Below are positions 32,722-43,354 of a DNA stretch of 64,000 nt, piece after piece. The DNA comes from Cylindrotheca closterium (Eukaryota; Bacillariophyta; Bacillariophyceae; Bacillariales; Bacillariaceae), in the NCBI GenBank assembly GCA_933822405.4, contig CAKOGP040000225.1, positions 1 through 64,000 on the forward strand, in the 5' to 3' direction. The notes under the pieces were generated by a model that was not told the DNA's origin, ran no database searches, and saw nothing but the letters and a program-made list of their open reading frames with translations. The position numbers were made by a program, and so were the translations under genes. Position 1 is the stretch's first letter, and every line of letters begins with the position of its first letter.

Positions 32722-34332
32722 ATGATTTCTTCTCTAGTTCGACGGCGAGTAGGTTCCCATTGGAGACGGGCCTCACCTTCTCTCCATGGTAATGGGAATG
32801 CTACGATACCAGCTTGTAGAAGCACTTGTGCAACAGCAGTATCAGCCCTGATGCCCGATAATGCATCCGTACCAACTATTAGACAATTCTCAGAAAGTCG
32901 TCGAAGTTTTCATACCACCTCCCCTCAACAGAATTGGTGGAATCCCTTTTCTAGTGGTGGTGGAAGTGGTGGTGCCAATACATCGGGAATCATGTCATCT
33001 TCCAAAACACGAGGCACTGGAGATTCCAATGATCCTCGGCAACTGCAAGAACGCAAGGATGCCACATTGGTCTTGTTGGCTCTGACCTTTCGTCGATTGT
33101 GGCTGGAACAAGGGGGATTAGCTAGTACTAGTCTTATGGGTGCTGGAGCTTGTGATGATGATTGCCAAGAAAAGATCGACCGAGAAAAGATTATTGATAT
33201 GGCCTTTAGTGAGTTGGAAAAGGAGGATTTGGATTCCAAAACCACTTTGCAACTGCGGCAAACACTGCAAGCAGGTTTGGAAGATCAGATTGTGGAAATT
33301 TTCCAGCACTTTGCGGAAGTGGACCAGAGTTTGCCCAATCCAAATGTCGCCCTGGAAAAGGAAGAGCCCGTTTCCAGTGCTGATACCTCGGGCTACAATC
33401 CAGTTCTAGTCCTGGAATTGGAAAATGCCGTGGATCAATTGGCCAACCCAACGCCGAACAGAGCTGAAAAGGGAGCCGATCCCAAGATTTTCTTAGCGCT
33501 AAAGCGCAAAGCGATTGAAACATTGATGGAGAAACAACAGGGCAATTCGAATGAAGAAACCGACCAGATATCACAGGACAAAGCTGTAGCAAGCTCAGAA
33601 GATGGGGTCGCTTGGGTTGATGCCGATGCGTTTGGGTACCACGAAACTATTGACCAAGAGCAAAATCAACAAATTCGACTTTTCCAAGCCTACAACATGT
33701 GCCGATCGGCGCAGCTGAAAGCAGCCTATGGATATGGTATTGTCGCACTGCAGTCGTCCCTTCCTGGCGCTGGGCGAGGTGTTTATGTTGATGGTTTTTG
33801 TCCTGCTGGATCCATAGTAGCCTTTCAACCTGGAGTGGTCTGGTCTAAGGAGCACTTGGTGGCCCTTCCAATTGAAGAAGAACGGCAGTTGGAAAAGAAT
33901 GATAACTACCAAATGTCACTCAGGCCTGATGATTTTATGATTGACTCACGACAATCTCCTTACACTGTCTTGACCAACCCCTGGGCAGTGGGGCACATTA
34001 TCAACCATCCTACCCCAGCTCATCCGCCCAATTGCCGGTCAGTTATGGTCAACTTTACCTCGGCTATGAACCTGAAATCCTTGAACTTGGAGTCCTATGT
34101 TCCAAACAAGTATGCCAAGCCTCGAAACTTGACCTTATTGGGCAGTCTTTGGGAGCAGGACGTGGTAGATATGCACGGAATGTGTTTGGTAACGACAAGG
34201 GATGTCTGCAATGAAGAAATCTATTACGATTATCGATTGATGACTCCCCATCGGCCGTCATGGTATCAAACAGTCCAAGACACTGCTTACACGAACAAAG
34301 AAGCAGAGGAAGCAAAGGAGCCACAAGACTAA
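32722..34332 (+). CDS. SET-domain protein, SETD9-like
   Basis: 536 residues, one exon. The N-terminus is Arg/Ser-rich (ISSLVRRRVGSHWRRAS) and may be a mitochondrial presequence, followed by a Gly/Ser-rich linker. Residues ~100-200 are helical (LALTFRRLWLEQGG). The SET domain begins near 348: LPGAGRGVYVDGFCPAGSIVAFQPG, then NPWAVGHIINHP and EEIYYDYRL, the SET motifs that bind SAM and form the pseudoknot. The order and the Tyr-Asp-Tyr end resemble SETD9. Histone or other lysine methylation is the general family activity; the substrate is unknown. It is convergent with the next gene, 47 bp apart. Confidence 0.78.
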   Translation: MISSLVRRRVGSHWRRASPSLHGNGNATIPACRSTCATAVSALMPDNASVPTIRQFSESRRSFHTTSPQQNWWNPFSSGGGSGGANTSGIMSSSKTRGTGDSNDPRQLQERKDATLVLLALTFRRLWLEQGGLASTSLMGAGACDDDCQEKIDREKIIDMAFSELEKEDLDSKTTLQLRQTLQAGLEDQIVEIFQHFAEVDQSLPNPNVALEKEEPVSSADTSGYNPVLVLELENAVDQLANPTPNRAEKGADPKIFLALKRKAIETLMEKQQGNSNEETDQISQDKAVASSEDGVAWVDADAFGYHETIDQEQNQQIRLFQAYNMCRSAQLKAAYGYGIVALQSSLPGAGRGVYVDGFCPAGSIVAFQPGVVWSKEHLVALPIEEERQLEKNDNYQMSLRPDDFMIDSRQSPYTVLTNPWAVGHIINHPTPAHPPNCRSVMVNFTSAMNLKSLNLESYVPNKYAKPRNLTLLGSLWEQDVVDMHGMCLVTTRDVCNEEIYYDYRLMTPHRPSWYQTVQDTAYTNKEAEEAKEPQD

Positions 34333-34379
34333 GATTATACCAAAATATTTTTTCTAATTTTAACCTCTTGTTGGATTCC

Positions 34380-37300
34380 TCACGCGGGCTCCGTGGCTTC
34401 ATCGGCATTCTCTTTGTGTGCTGGCATGGTATATTGGACTTCTACACTAGCATCTTGAATTCGTTTTGAGGATCCTTGATTTTCCACGAAGGATCTCAAT
34501 GTTTCAAGTTTGATGTTGTTGTCCTGGATGCGTTTCTTCTTCAACCACGGCATCAATGCCGAAACAAACAACAGTCTCCAGATGGAACCAGCCTTGGAAC
34601 CAAAGTTCTCTCTGTGGCGAAGTTTCATTAAGTACATCTGACCTAGCATTTCGATGTAGGGGCGACGATGGGATTCAGTTGACAGAAGGTTCTGCCGGAA
34701 GACCAATGGCAACATATCGACCTGCAAGAAAAGCCCATCTGCAAGAACTGGCCGGTCGATTCTTCCCACATAGAAACTTGTAATAACCAGGAACTTGACG
34801 AGGCGACCTGCTACTAATGCCAAAGTCAACGCTAAGGCCCAGCACTCAAGCGCGACGTTGAAAACATTTGCAAACATCGGTTTGCTTCGATAGAATCCAG
34901 AATAGGCACTTCGCATTGCCACGAAGCACACTACGACCTTCACAAGAACTGTGATTATAATACCGATAGCTTGTGTAGCAATTTCCACAACAATAGGACG
35001 GGTTGTGGGCCATACGAGCAGAAAGGTGATTCCCGCGGTCAAGAAAGTCACAATAGCTGTGGAAATTATCAACCCCTATACAAAACACGAGTTAGTAGCG
35101 GTTCTCGTACCAAAATCGAAGTCAACATGGACATACCCAAAACATCGAACCAATCAGGTAGGTCTGATTGTGCAGATTCTTCCTATAATCAATGAATTTT
35201 GGGTCCTTTAAAGATGCGATGACACCACTTCTGAATTTCAAGATTGTGTGGATGGAAGAGGGAATGTACACCAAGGTCGTCGCAAGAGCTGCAATCAGTC
35301 CTCCGATAATACCCATAGCAGCCGTCAGAGTCAACCTGCAGACGAAAAAGATCCGTCAGATTGCTTCTACACTTTCAGCACCAACACATTTATTTTGCAC
35401 TTACAACCAAGGCGCTGGGAATAGATTCAAGAATGTCCGCTCGTTTGGCTCGACAAATTCCCTGTAGAAGTTCATAGTATTGTTAAAATACTTGGGTATT
35501 CATCGCAGGTGCTTCCTTCGAATCGATAGTACCTGTGAAAAATGATTTAAACACGTCAAGCGTTAGGCATACATTGCATCACTCTAAATGAATCGCTCTT
35601 TCTTGTTTTACGTACTTCTGATCGGCTTCTCCGATGACGCATGTGCCTCGAGACGGATTGTATGGGTCTGCTACACAATAACTTAAATAAGAGTAGCAAA
35701 ACTCGGTATCGGTGCGATTCCTTTCATATGTGATGATGCTCTCGATATGATCGTACAAAGGCTGTTCACAGAATGGCCTGGGAGTCAAAGACTTGTAGAT
35801 TGCCATGCATATCTGGAATGATACGTATGCAGCTTCTTCACGTCCCGTGAAGCTATTGACGAAAGTCTCGTTACTCACAATCGATGAAACTATATCGCAG
35901 CCAGTAAGGGTCTCATCAGTAATGTCTGGGTACCATGTGTCATCGTCAAACCATTCGTTGAACTTGGAGATATCCTCATCTTCCATGTAATTAATGCGGT
36001 AGCACGCGTTGTAGAGCATCTCGGCATCGTTTGGAGAATAATTGAATTCGGCCAATATTTCGATTACGGATTGTTTGGCTGCATCCAAAACATAGGGACA
36101 CGAGGCACCTCCTAATAGATCTCCAACTTGCAGCTCAAATGGCGCAAAAGCGGCATTGAACGAGTCACAGATGTTTCCGATAGCAGATCCAAACGTGCTT
36201 TCCGGCGTGACTTCCTCAAAGAGGTCCATGCACCCTGGGCCGGATAATGATACATCTCGACAAACTGCAACACCGCTGTAGAATGAAGCCTCTTCAAAGG
36301 GAAAGTAGCAGTCATTGTAGTCAAACTCTGTGAAGCACTGTTCGTTGTAAATGACTTCCTTCAGCGCAACTGTATTGTAGAGATCCTCAAGTTCCCAGAT
36401 AAAGCCGGTGAAAATGATTGTGCAAATGTACAAGACGACAACTATTGTAACAAAGAGAATCGCATTCGCAGCAATCAGCCGTGATGGTAACCAGACTCCT
36501 TCAGTGACCCCCAGATTACCAGAGATGTAACCCTTCCAAGCCCAGATTATGCCCCCCACTTCTTCAGATTCATCAACGAGGTCATTGTACTTCTGCAATG
36601 CTATTTCACGACTTGATCTGCCACCAGGTCCAGTCTGTTGGCGGTTGCCTTCGTTTCCCACTTTCGAATTTGATATGGGGGTTTGACTGCCACTTTCTTG
36701 GATGCTGACTTCCCGCTTGAGTTTAGTGATACCTGCTGCCTTTTCGTCCAACTGATGCAAATCATACGCACTGCGAGCCATTTCATTGATCTTGTAAACA
36801 GCTGCTTGTTTGCTACGATACGCTCGGTTGATATTACTCCCAAGAACATTCTCCATGAAAACAAAAGCAGGATTCTTTTTCAAGTAATCGCCCTTGCCAA
36901 AGAAAATAGTCATCAAGTTTTTCAGTTGGATAATGATTAATAGGACTCCGAAGACAATCATCATGTTAAGCAACTCGCTGTAGGTGTAGTGTTCATGTGA
37001 GGGTTCTTCGAGAGCTGTATTGAACACAAAGTTTTTCTCTGGAAAATAGTACGGCAGGAATACCAAAACTGCAACGGAGGCAAGGCCGACGATAGGCTCC
37101 ACAATAGACTTTTGGAATACTCCATTCCCTAGCGCCAGCAGAAAACTGACTCCCGACCCGACAATTCTGTTATGACACGATCGAATGTGAGACTGGTTTG
37201 AAGTGTAGGATCATATAATACTACAATTTTCAACCAACTTGAGAACTTACACAAGCTTCAACATTGTAAGTGTCCACCGAAAGACAGCAAACCCAACACG

Positions 37301-38239
37301 GCGTCCAAAATTGTCGGAACTGTCCACAAGGAATTCAGGAGTCCCGACCCCATTCATGTACCAGAAGTATGAAAATACGACAACCAGCCAAACCAAGACC
37401 ACGTGAATCACATGGACGAAATTGTCAGCGGTATAATCCATGTGTGAAAATGTAGTGACTGTTCGAAAGGTTTCCCCAACGAGTGAAGGGGGGCCGTTGG
37501 CAGATTCTTCTGTATTCTTGATATTTGTTACGTCTTCCTCAAATCCATCTGGGAAAACATCGTCGAGCACCTCTGAGTAGCGAGTTTCAGTTTCAGGATT
37601 GTATAGATTTGTGTCTTTTGTCAATGCGCCTGCAAACGTTTTCGAATCGAGAACTGGCGATGAAGATGCTTCGTCGCCATCCTTCAATTTATCGCTTTTG
37701 GATGATTCTGACACCATGTCGATCATTTGCTGAATCAGATCATCATCACGAACCAGCTCCAACTCATCATATTCCAAAAAGATTTGTCTCATTAACGCAG
37801 GTGTCAATGGTGGTGGATGCTCTACATCATAGTCCCCACCAGTGGTGTCACGAAGAATGTCTCGCAAAACGTCCTCAATGATGGTCGCTGGCGGCAAGAG
37901 ACGCTTTTTGGCTTCATCAATGGACGACATTCGGGCGCCTCCTGGCCTACTCCCTAGAAGCTCATCAGATACTTTGACAAGCATGGGAATCATCAAGATG
38001 GCGACGATTTCCAGAATATCAATGGCATCATCTTCACCTTCTCCTCCTGCAAGTCCCCTGAAGATCACAGTCCGGACCTGATCTTTGGTGAGCTCGATTC
38101 CATAGCGAGACAAGAGAAAGGCGCGAACATCCTTGGCTGGAAAATGCAGAACAACATATAGTGAGTATTAGAAATTATGACCCGCAGTGAAGGCAGCCCG
38201 AAGCAGTATCTTTTTCGTACCGTCTACTGATCCATCCAT
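34380..38239 (-). CDS. Large multi-pass membrane protein, diatom-type unknown (6+ exons)
   Basis: Inferred exons: 38239-38221, 38136-37251, ~37166-35618, a short exon near 35465-35402, ~35337-35140, then ~35076-34380. Junctions join in frame (for example VDAKDVRAFLL and PAPWLLTLTAAMG), about 1130 residues. The N-terminal part has an EF-hand-like acidic region and a hydrophobic helix (VHVIHVVLVWLVVVFSYF). The middle part has three more helices and a large Cys-rich segment that probably faces the outside or a lumen (CFTEFDYNDCYFPFEE...). The C-terminal part has at least four helices and a basic tail. Transporter or channel function is possible but no family is recognised. The 5' end is uncertain: a frame upstream (38340) may hold another exon. 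Confidence 0.6.
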
Positions 38240-38431
38240 GAAGCTTTCTGCTTCGTCATGAGTGGTCTGATGTAGAGCAACCAAAAACTAACTCTTTGAT
38301 ATCTTTGACAGCTCCCTTTGGTCGCAAGAATCTCATGGTTACAAGGGATGATAAAATACAATATTGTCAGAAACGTGCTTCTGTGCTGAGTTTCTGAAGC
38401 ATAAAAAAATGATGACCCTACCGGTAATATT

Positions 38432-38565
38432 CCAACGTAGACCGCAGGCACACTGTTCGATCCCTTTGACTACATTGTGTTACAGACGGACAAAGGCCGA
38501 ACGGCCTTCGACCGTCAAAAGTTGTTGTCGATGCGCCGAGGCAATGATGCCCAGTTTATCGACTG
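38432..38565. repeat. ~134-bp interspersed repeat, copy 2
   Basis: Nearly identical to 2712-2846 in the same orientation and with the same hairpin (AAGGCCGAACGGCCTT). Here it lies between two genes with no Copia coding sequence beside it. The next ~250 bp (to about 38820) are unlike the first locus and include CACACACA and a 20-bp motif (GCTTCACACCACAACCCACC) found again at 43230. Confidence 0.75.
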
Positions 38566-39046
38566 AGATTGAATTCACCCACTTGTGTCGTGGTAATTCA
38601 ATTTTTCTCTCCCAAACCTCACCCGCCCTGTTGGGCACCGCCTCCATTTTACCATATCGGCGGTGCCTGGTAGGAAAGCAGATCTCAGTAATACCGCACA
38701 CGGGATTTCTGAGATTGGTCGAACGAATCGAGTCTATTACTCGATCAGTTCGACCCGCTTCACACCACAACCCACCAGCTACACACCAAGACAAAATACT
38801 ACGAACACACACACGGAGGACGGCAGTAGGCTATCTTAGATAGTATATAATCATAATGTACTGTATATTTTTTATATCCGGAGAAGGATTCATTCATTCG
38901 TGTTTTGGACGTCCGTCCGCTGTGCGCGCAGCTTTTTTTAATGAATGCGCGGAAAGTGGTTGCGTGTCGCACATCAAATATTTTTACCGCGCAATCACAT
39001 CTCATCAATAACCTCGTCGGCATCCATTCGTTCATACTACATATTA

Positions 39047-40204
39047 ATGCATCCATTTAGGATTTCGATGACCTTCGTTCTATTGATTTTGTTACTATCA
39101 TGTTCTGTTCATTCGTTTCATGAATCGACAACTCCCGTTCATCTAAGAAATCATCGTCCCCAACATCAAATACAGAAACTTCCACACCGACCGATGATGG
39201 CGATGGCGATGGCTTCCAAGAGTTCCGACATGATCGAAAGTCCCTCCGAACGACACAGCGGCGACATTTCGAGAAGAAAGATTCTGTCGCAATCAGTGAC
39301 AGCAGGAGGTATATTCCTTTTCTGCCTTCCATCCCCGGCCACAGCCCTGTCAGCATCCGAAGCCTCCAAGGCCTATGACTCCTATGCCAGCAACTATGAT
39401 TCCTTGGATGGAGGATCAGCATCGACCATGTTGGGTATCGATCAAGCACGAACAGACTTATTCAAGCAAGCGAAGGGGAAGGTGCTAGAAATTGGAGCGG
39501 GGACCGGTCTAAACTTGGGCAAGTACGATCTTTCAAAGATTGAATCTCTGACATTGCTGGATATTTCCCCAGGCATGTTGTCCATGGCCGAACAACGATG
39601 GAAGAACATGACGATAGCTACAAGTAGTGAAAGCTTTATTTCATTTGTCCAAGCGGACGCAACCTCTGAGTTGGTCTCGAAATTTGGAGCTCTGTCCTTT
39701 GACACTGTTGTCGATAGCTTCTCGCTGTGTACCATGGGTAATGACGGAGCCGAGAAATGCTTGAGCCAACTATCACAGGTAGTAAAGTCTAAGGAACAAG
39801 GGGGTAAGTATTACAGGAACAATACGAACGGACGATGGCATCACCGATAGCTCGTGGTGCGGATACCTGGAGGAATCAATCTACCGAAGAAACGAATGCA
39901 TTGTTGCACTCAACTTGACCTTTCTCACTCTTCACTTGCATCTTTCGATTCATTGATAATCGGGGCCAAATGACTAACAGGGCAAGTATTATTGCTGGAG
40001 AATAGTCGATCGTCGAACCCCTTCCTTGCTCGATATCAGGATGCCACTTCGAGCGCTGCCGCAGAGATGGGCGGGAAGGGTTGTGTCTACAATCAAGATG
40101 TCGAATTCATGATTCAGCAATCCACCAAGGGAAATCTTGTTATTGAATCACAGGAGCAGTATGCTGCTGGGCTATTTCGTGCCTTTCGTTGCACTGTATG
40201 GTAA
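39047..40204 (+). CDS. SAM-dependent methyltransferase predicted for the thylakoid lumen
   Basis: Exons 39047-39803 and 39981-40204 (phase 1, join GGQVLLLE), 326 residues. The start at 39047 opens a signal peptide (ISMTFVLLILLLSCSVHS) followed by Phe, the diatom plastid bipartite pattern. Residues ~75-105 then show RRKILSQSVTAGGIFLFCLP...PATA, a twin-arginine motif, hydrophobic core and AxA-like cleavage site. Together these predict Tat transport into the thylakoid lumen. The enzyme part has KVLEIGAGTGLNLG (SAM motif I), TLLDISPGML and VVDSFSLCTM, like METTL7/UbiE-type methyltransferases. The substrate is unknown, perhaps a quinone or other lipid. The intron is short and GT-AG. Confidence 0.78.
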
Positions 40205-40592
40205 CGTGATCCACAACGCCTAGCTACCATTACTTTTCTCGTTGGAGGCATAAAAAAGATCAACCCAATACCGTGTTGCTAAAGCAGGGAGACCTTCCTT
40301 GAAGCCATATTGCTAGATGGACTGTTTTGAGACGCTACGAAGTACATCTGCAGTACTTCACAAAGACCCGTAGATGGATCAATAGGTATCAGAATACTCA
40401 AACTGAACAGTGGTTTTACAAAGTTTCTATCTCATTGGCAACATAGGCTAGGTACATCTCGCGAGACTGGATCTAATGTCAAGTAATGAAATCTTATTGA
40501 TATCATGCCCTTGCCTCCTGCCACATTTAACGACCAAACGTGGTGGCAAGAGGAAAAGGCAACCCCGATCACAGCTTACCACATACATTAAA
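40205..40592. other. Intergenic with a duplicated 3' end of the CAAX protease gene
   Basis: A segment at about 40529-40553 (ACGACCAAACGTGGTGGCA) repeats the 3' end of the neighbouring coding sequence at 40596-40615, a small tandem duplication. It otherwise contains no gene. Confidence 0.5.
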
Positions 40593-41579
40593 CTAAACGA
40601 CCAAACGCGGTGGCAGCGGGAGCAACTTGTCACTGTAAAACAAGCTAACAAAGCCCAAAATACCAGCCAAATAAGCAGCCACCAATGTCGAACGGTGATT
40701 GTAGAGGACGTGGGTCTGTTGAAAAAAAGAGAAATCAGGAAGTCCCATAAAGTTGCAGAATGCATGGCTCAGAGTCACGGCTGGCACAGATCCAGTTCGT
40801 ATCAAAGCATACGAGACATAGCTCCCGAATAGAGATGTATATGTAAATTGGAAAGCCGTTTGAAGGGCAATCATTGACATCTTGTTTTCGCCCCTTTTCC
40901 ATCGCATAAATGCGTGGTGAACATGGGCAAATCCAAAGAACATTGGCGCTGTCCACGAGGCTGCATTGTTGGACATGCCACACGCCAACAAACGAGGAAC
41001 CATACATCCCCGAAATATAACTTCTTCTGTCCATGGAGCAATTACATAATTCCGCAAGTTGATCCATTTCTGTCCCGTACTATGAACCGGGCCCAGAAAT
41101 TGTTGAAGACTGATTTGTCGAATCCATTGTACAACATCGTTTAGATAAGGCTTGGTGGGTTTGCCCTGAGCAGCTGATTTCAGGCGATGTTCGTAGACTT
41201 TCAATAAGGTGGCCACAAAAGATCCTGTATAGAGTATTGCCGTGTGCAACAAAACACTCAAACTGTAGGATGGCAGAAATATCAGCTTCCAAAATGAGAA
41301 TTCTGAAGGAATCGAGCCTAGCGACTGTTCTTGAGACTGGCCTTGTTTGCTGCAAAAGAGCCACGGGTAACTTAAAATCGCTCCTCCACAAACTATCAGC
41401 GTTGCCAAGGCTCGTCGTTGAATATGAATTGGATGATCTCGATCCAAAGCTCGAACCTTCGCTGGAACCAAAACATAGAGAGAACCAACAAAAGCAGTCG
41501 ATAGGATACTGCAATAAACTATCGATGACAGTGGAGTAGCATCTATTAGATGGCGATTGTGACACTTTATCCACTCCAT
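40593..41579 (-). CDS. RCE1: CAAX prenyl protease 2 (RCE1-type, CPBP family)
   Basis: 328 residues from the ATG at 41579, which leads into the first hydrophobic segments; the longer upstream frame lacks coding character. About seven hydrophobic helices. The diagnostic motifs of the family are present: EEVIFRG (catalytic Glu pair), FFGFAHVHHAF (His) and LSHAFCNFMGLP (His/Asn), in the order and spacing of Rce1. It would sit in the ER membrane and remove the last three residues of farnesylated or geranylgeranylated CaaX proteins such as Ras-like GTPases. One exon. Two duplicated bits of the 3' end lie just beyond the stop. Confidence 0.88.
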   Translation of the reverse strand: MEWIKCHNRHLIDATPLSSIVYCSILSTAFVGSLYVLVPAKVRALDRDHPIHIQRRALATLIVCGGAILSYPWLFCSKQGQSQEQSLGSIPSEFSFWKLIFLPSYSLSVLLHTAILYTGSFVATLLKVYEHRLKSAAQGKPTKPYLNDVVQWIRQISLQQFLGPVHSTGQKWINLRNYVIAPWTEEVIFRGCMVPRLLACGMSNNAASWTAPMFFGFAHVHHAFMRWKRGENKMSMIALQTAFQFTYTSLFGSYVSYALIRTGSVPAVTLSHAFCNFMGLPDFSFFQQTHVLYNHRSTLVAAYLAGILGFVSLFYSDKLLPLPPRLVV

Positions 41580-41845
41580 GTTGGAAAGGATGAACAAGGG
41601 GCTACCAGCTCCAGCTGTCCGTTTGTCGATGATGTGATGTTGAGAAAAAGTGACCGAGCCGGGCTCTCCCTGCAAAGGAGTGCGACACACATTAAGACAT
41701 GGGTAATTGACCAATCCGACCTCTTAAAAAATAGCACATTAAAAACATCATTCGAACTATAGTTGACGCTTTTGTAGCTTCTTTGTCTATCTCCCGCTCA
41801 GATTATTGTAGCTTTTCATTCCATACTACAGTACCGTTACCATAC

Positions 41846-41889
41846 CGGTACTCTATGTACAAGAAATCGGTACTCTATGTACAAGAAAT
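41846..41889. repeat. 22-bp direct tandem repeat, two units
   Basis: CGGTACTCTATGTACAAGAA + AT occurs twice in direct succession between the CAAX protease and the DTW gene. Short and non-coding. Confidence 0.85.
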
Positions 41890-42136
41890 CGAGTGCCCGA
41901 CAACGGGAAGAGGCTGAAATGTAATACCGTAGCCGAAGCGATAAGAAGACCAAATGTAGCCTACTATCCAATATCCATTGGAAAACGAAAAAAATCGTAT
42001 CGAATGATTTCAAAGTGGTTGATTGTGATTTCAATCACCTGTACGATTGGGTTTGATCGTCCTTCCTCGCGCATTGTTCTGAGCGTACAAGTTAAACTCC
42101 CACAGCAGACTATGGTTTTTAGTAGACTCTCGCACA

Positions 42137-42988
42137 TCATGGCAGAATCACCTTTCGAGACGGATGGCTAGGATGGAGCTGTCGCAGGAGTCTTCTTTCC
42201 AATTTTGCGTCTTCTGAGAAAGGGACAGTGCGATCCTCTATTTCACTTTTTCTCTTGACAATAGCGTATTGGGTTGCGAACAGCCACATAATGTTGATCA
42301 ATCTCCTTCGATCAGACAAATTCCAATCTTTCCGCCCCAGTGTGGTCTCCATTGCTGCGAAGTATATAGCTTCAATGGTAGAGAGCATCCCGGCACCCTC
42401 TGAATGCCAACGCCAGAAGTGACTTCGATCCGGCGGCGAATCTAGATGCACGCGAGGGAAGGAGCGAAACCTCGAATCAGTACTTCCACTCTGCTTCGAC
42501 CACTTTATGTCCAAAACAATCAAACGATCAATTTGTCCAACACTAGTGATCGAAGCAGATCCTTCTTCTGGAAAAAGCACATACGTATTTGGGAAACTTT
42601 CGGGGTCGTACGTTGGAATATTGTTGTCTTCAAAGCTGAACAGCTTCACCGTCTCCATTGAGTTTGATTCCAAAGGATTCGCACCAGTTAGAGCCGGCCC
42701 AGCTCGACTATCCTGCACTGATTCCAAAGCACCTGCTATAGCTGCAACCTGCACACCCGTGGCACATGTTTTCCTTTCCTTCTTGCCAAGGACAATATCG
42801 ATGTGAAATGGAAACTTCATTTCCCTTATGTCACACGGCCAACTTTCTTGAGGAATCAAAATTCTATAGCACTCTGGACAATACAAACTCCTAGAAGATC
42901 CACAACATTCTACTCTGGGCCATTCTCTAGGCAATGTGCTGGATAAGTATTCTTCTAGTAGGAGCTGTGCATCCAACTCTTCCGTCAT
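42137..42988 (-). CDS. DTW-domain protein, DTWD1-like tRNA aminocarboxypropyltransferase
   Basis: 283 residues, one exon. It has the N-terminal Cys pair LYCPECYRIL (zinc), MKFPFHIDIVLGKKE, YVLFPEEGSAS, the DTW block DRLIVLDIKWSKQSG and HFWRWHSEGAGMLSTIEAIYF, in the order known for DTWD1/TapT enzymes, which add the 3-amino-3-carboxypropyl group to tRNA uridine. The signature DSTW/DxTW appears as DIKW: Asp and Trp are kept but Thr is replaced by Lys. The C-terminal part is helical and basic. Divergent with the SPX-MFS gene, 366 bp apart. Confidence 0.83.
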   Translation of the reverse strand: MTEELDAQLLLEEYLSSTLPREWPRVECCGSSRSLYCPECYRILIPQESWPCDIREMKFPFHIDIVLGKKERKTCATGVQVAAIAGALESVQDSRAGPALTGANPLESNSMETVKLFSFEDNNIPTYDPESFPNTYVLFPEEGSASITSVGQIDRLIVLDIKWSKQSGSTDSRFRSFPRVHLDSPPDRSHFWRWHSEGAGMLSTIEAIYFAAMETTLGRKDWNLSDRRRLINIMWLFATQYAIVKRKSEIEDRTVPFSEDAKLERRLLRQLHPSHPSRKVILP

Positions 42989-43354
42989 TATCTAACAATC
43001 TCACTACGCATTCACTACTCCATCTGGATATCTTATGCTGAACCCCCGCATTATTTGACAGTTCGCAAGAGTGTTTTTGAGTTCAGCCTTCCTCTTGGTG
43101 CAATTGACAGACGTTACGGACGAACTATAGACGATTTTCGTGGTGATGTTCATGATTCATTCGAATACTTCATGCGAAAAAGATTCAAAAGAGAGGTCGA
43201 ACCATGATGGAGCGCGCAACTCAAAAGACCAGCTTCACACCACAACCCACCTGAGTCACTCCAAGAAACGCCAAGCAGAAGTACTCGAACGGAAAGCACC
43301 AGTTGGCAATCGGATCTCTTGTGAATTTGCGTTGAGGTATAGTTCCTACGTGAT

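Noticed and set aside
43229..43248. 20-bp match to 38759-38778 (GCTTCACACCACAACCCACC)
   Set aside because: Too short to call a repeat family; may be a scrap of a larger element or chance.
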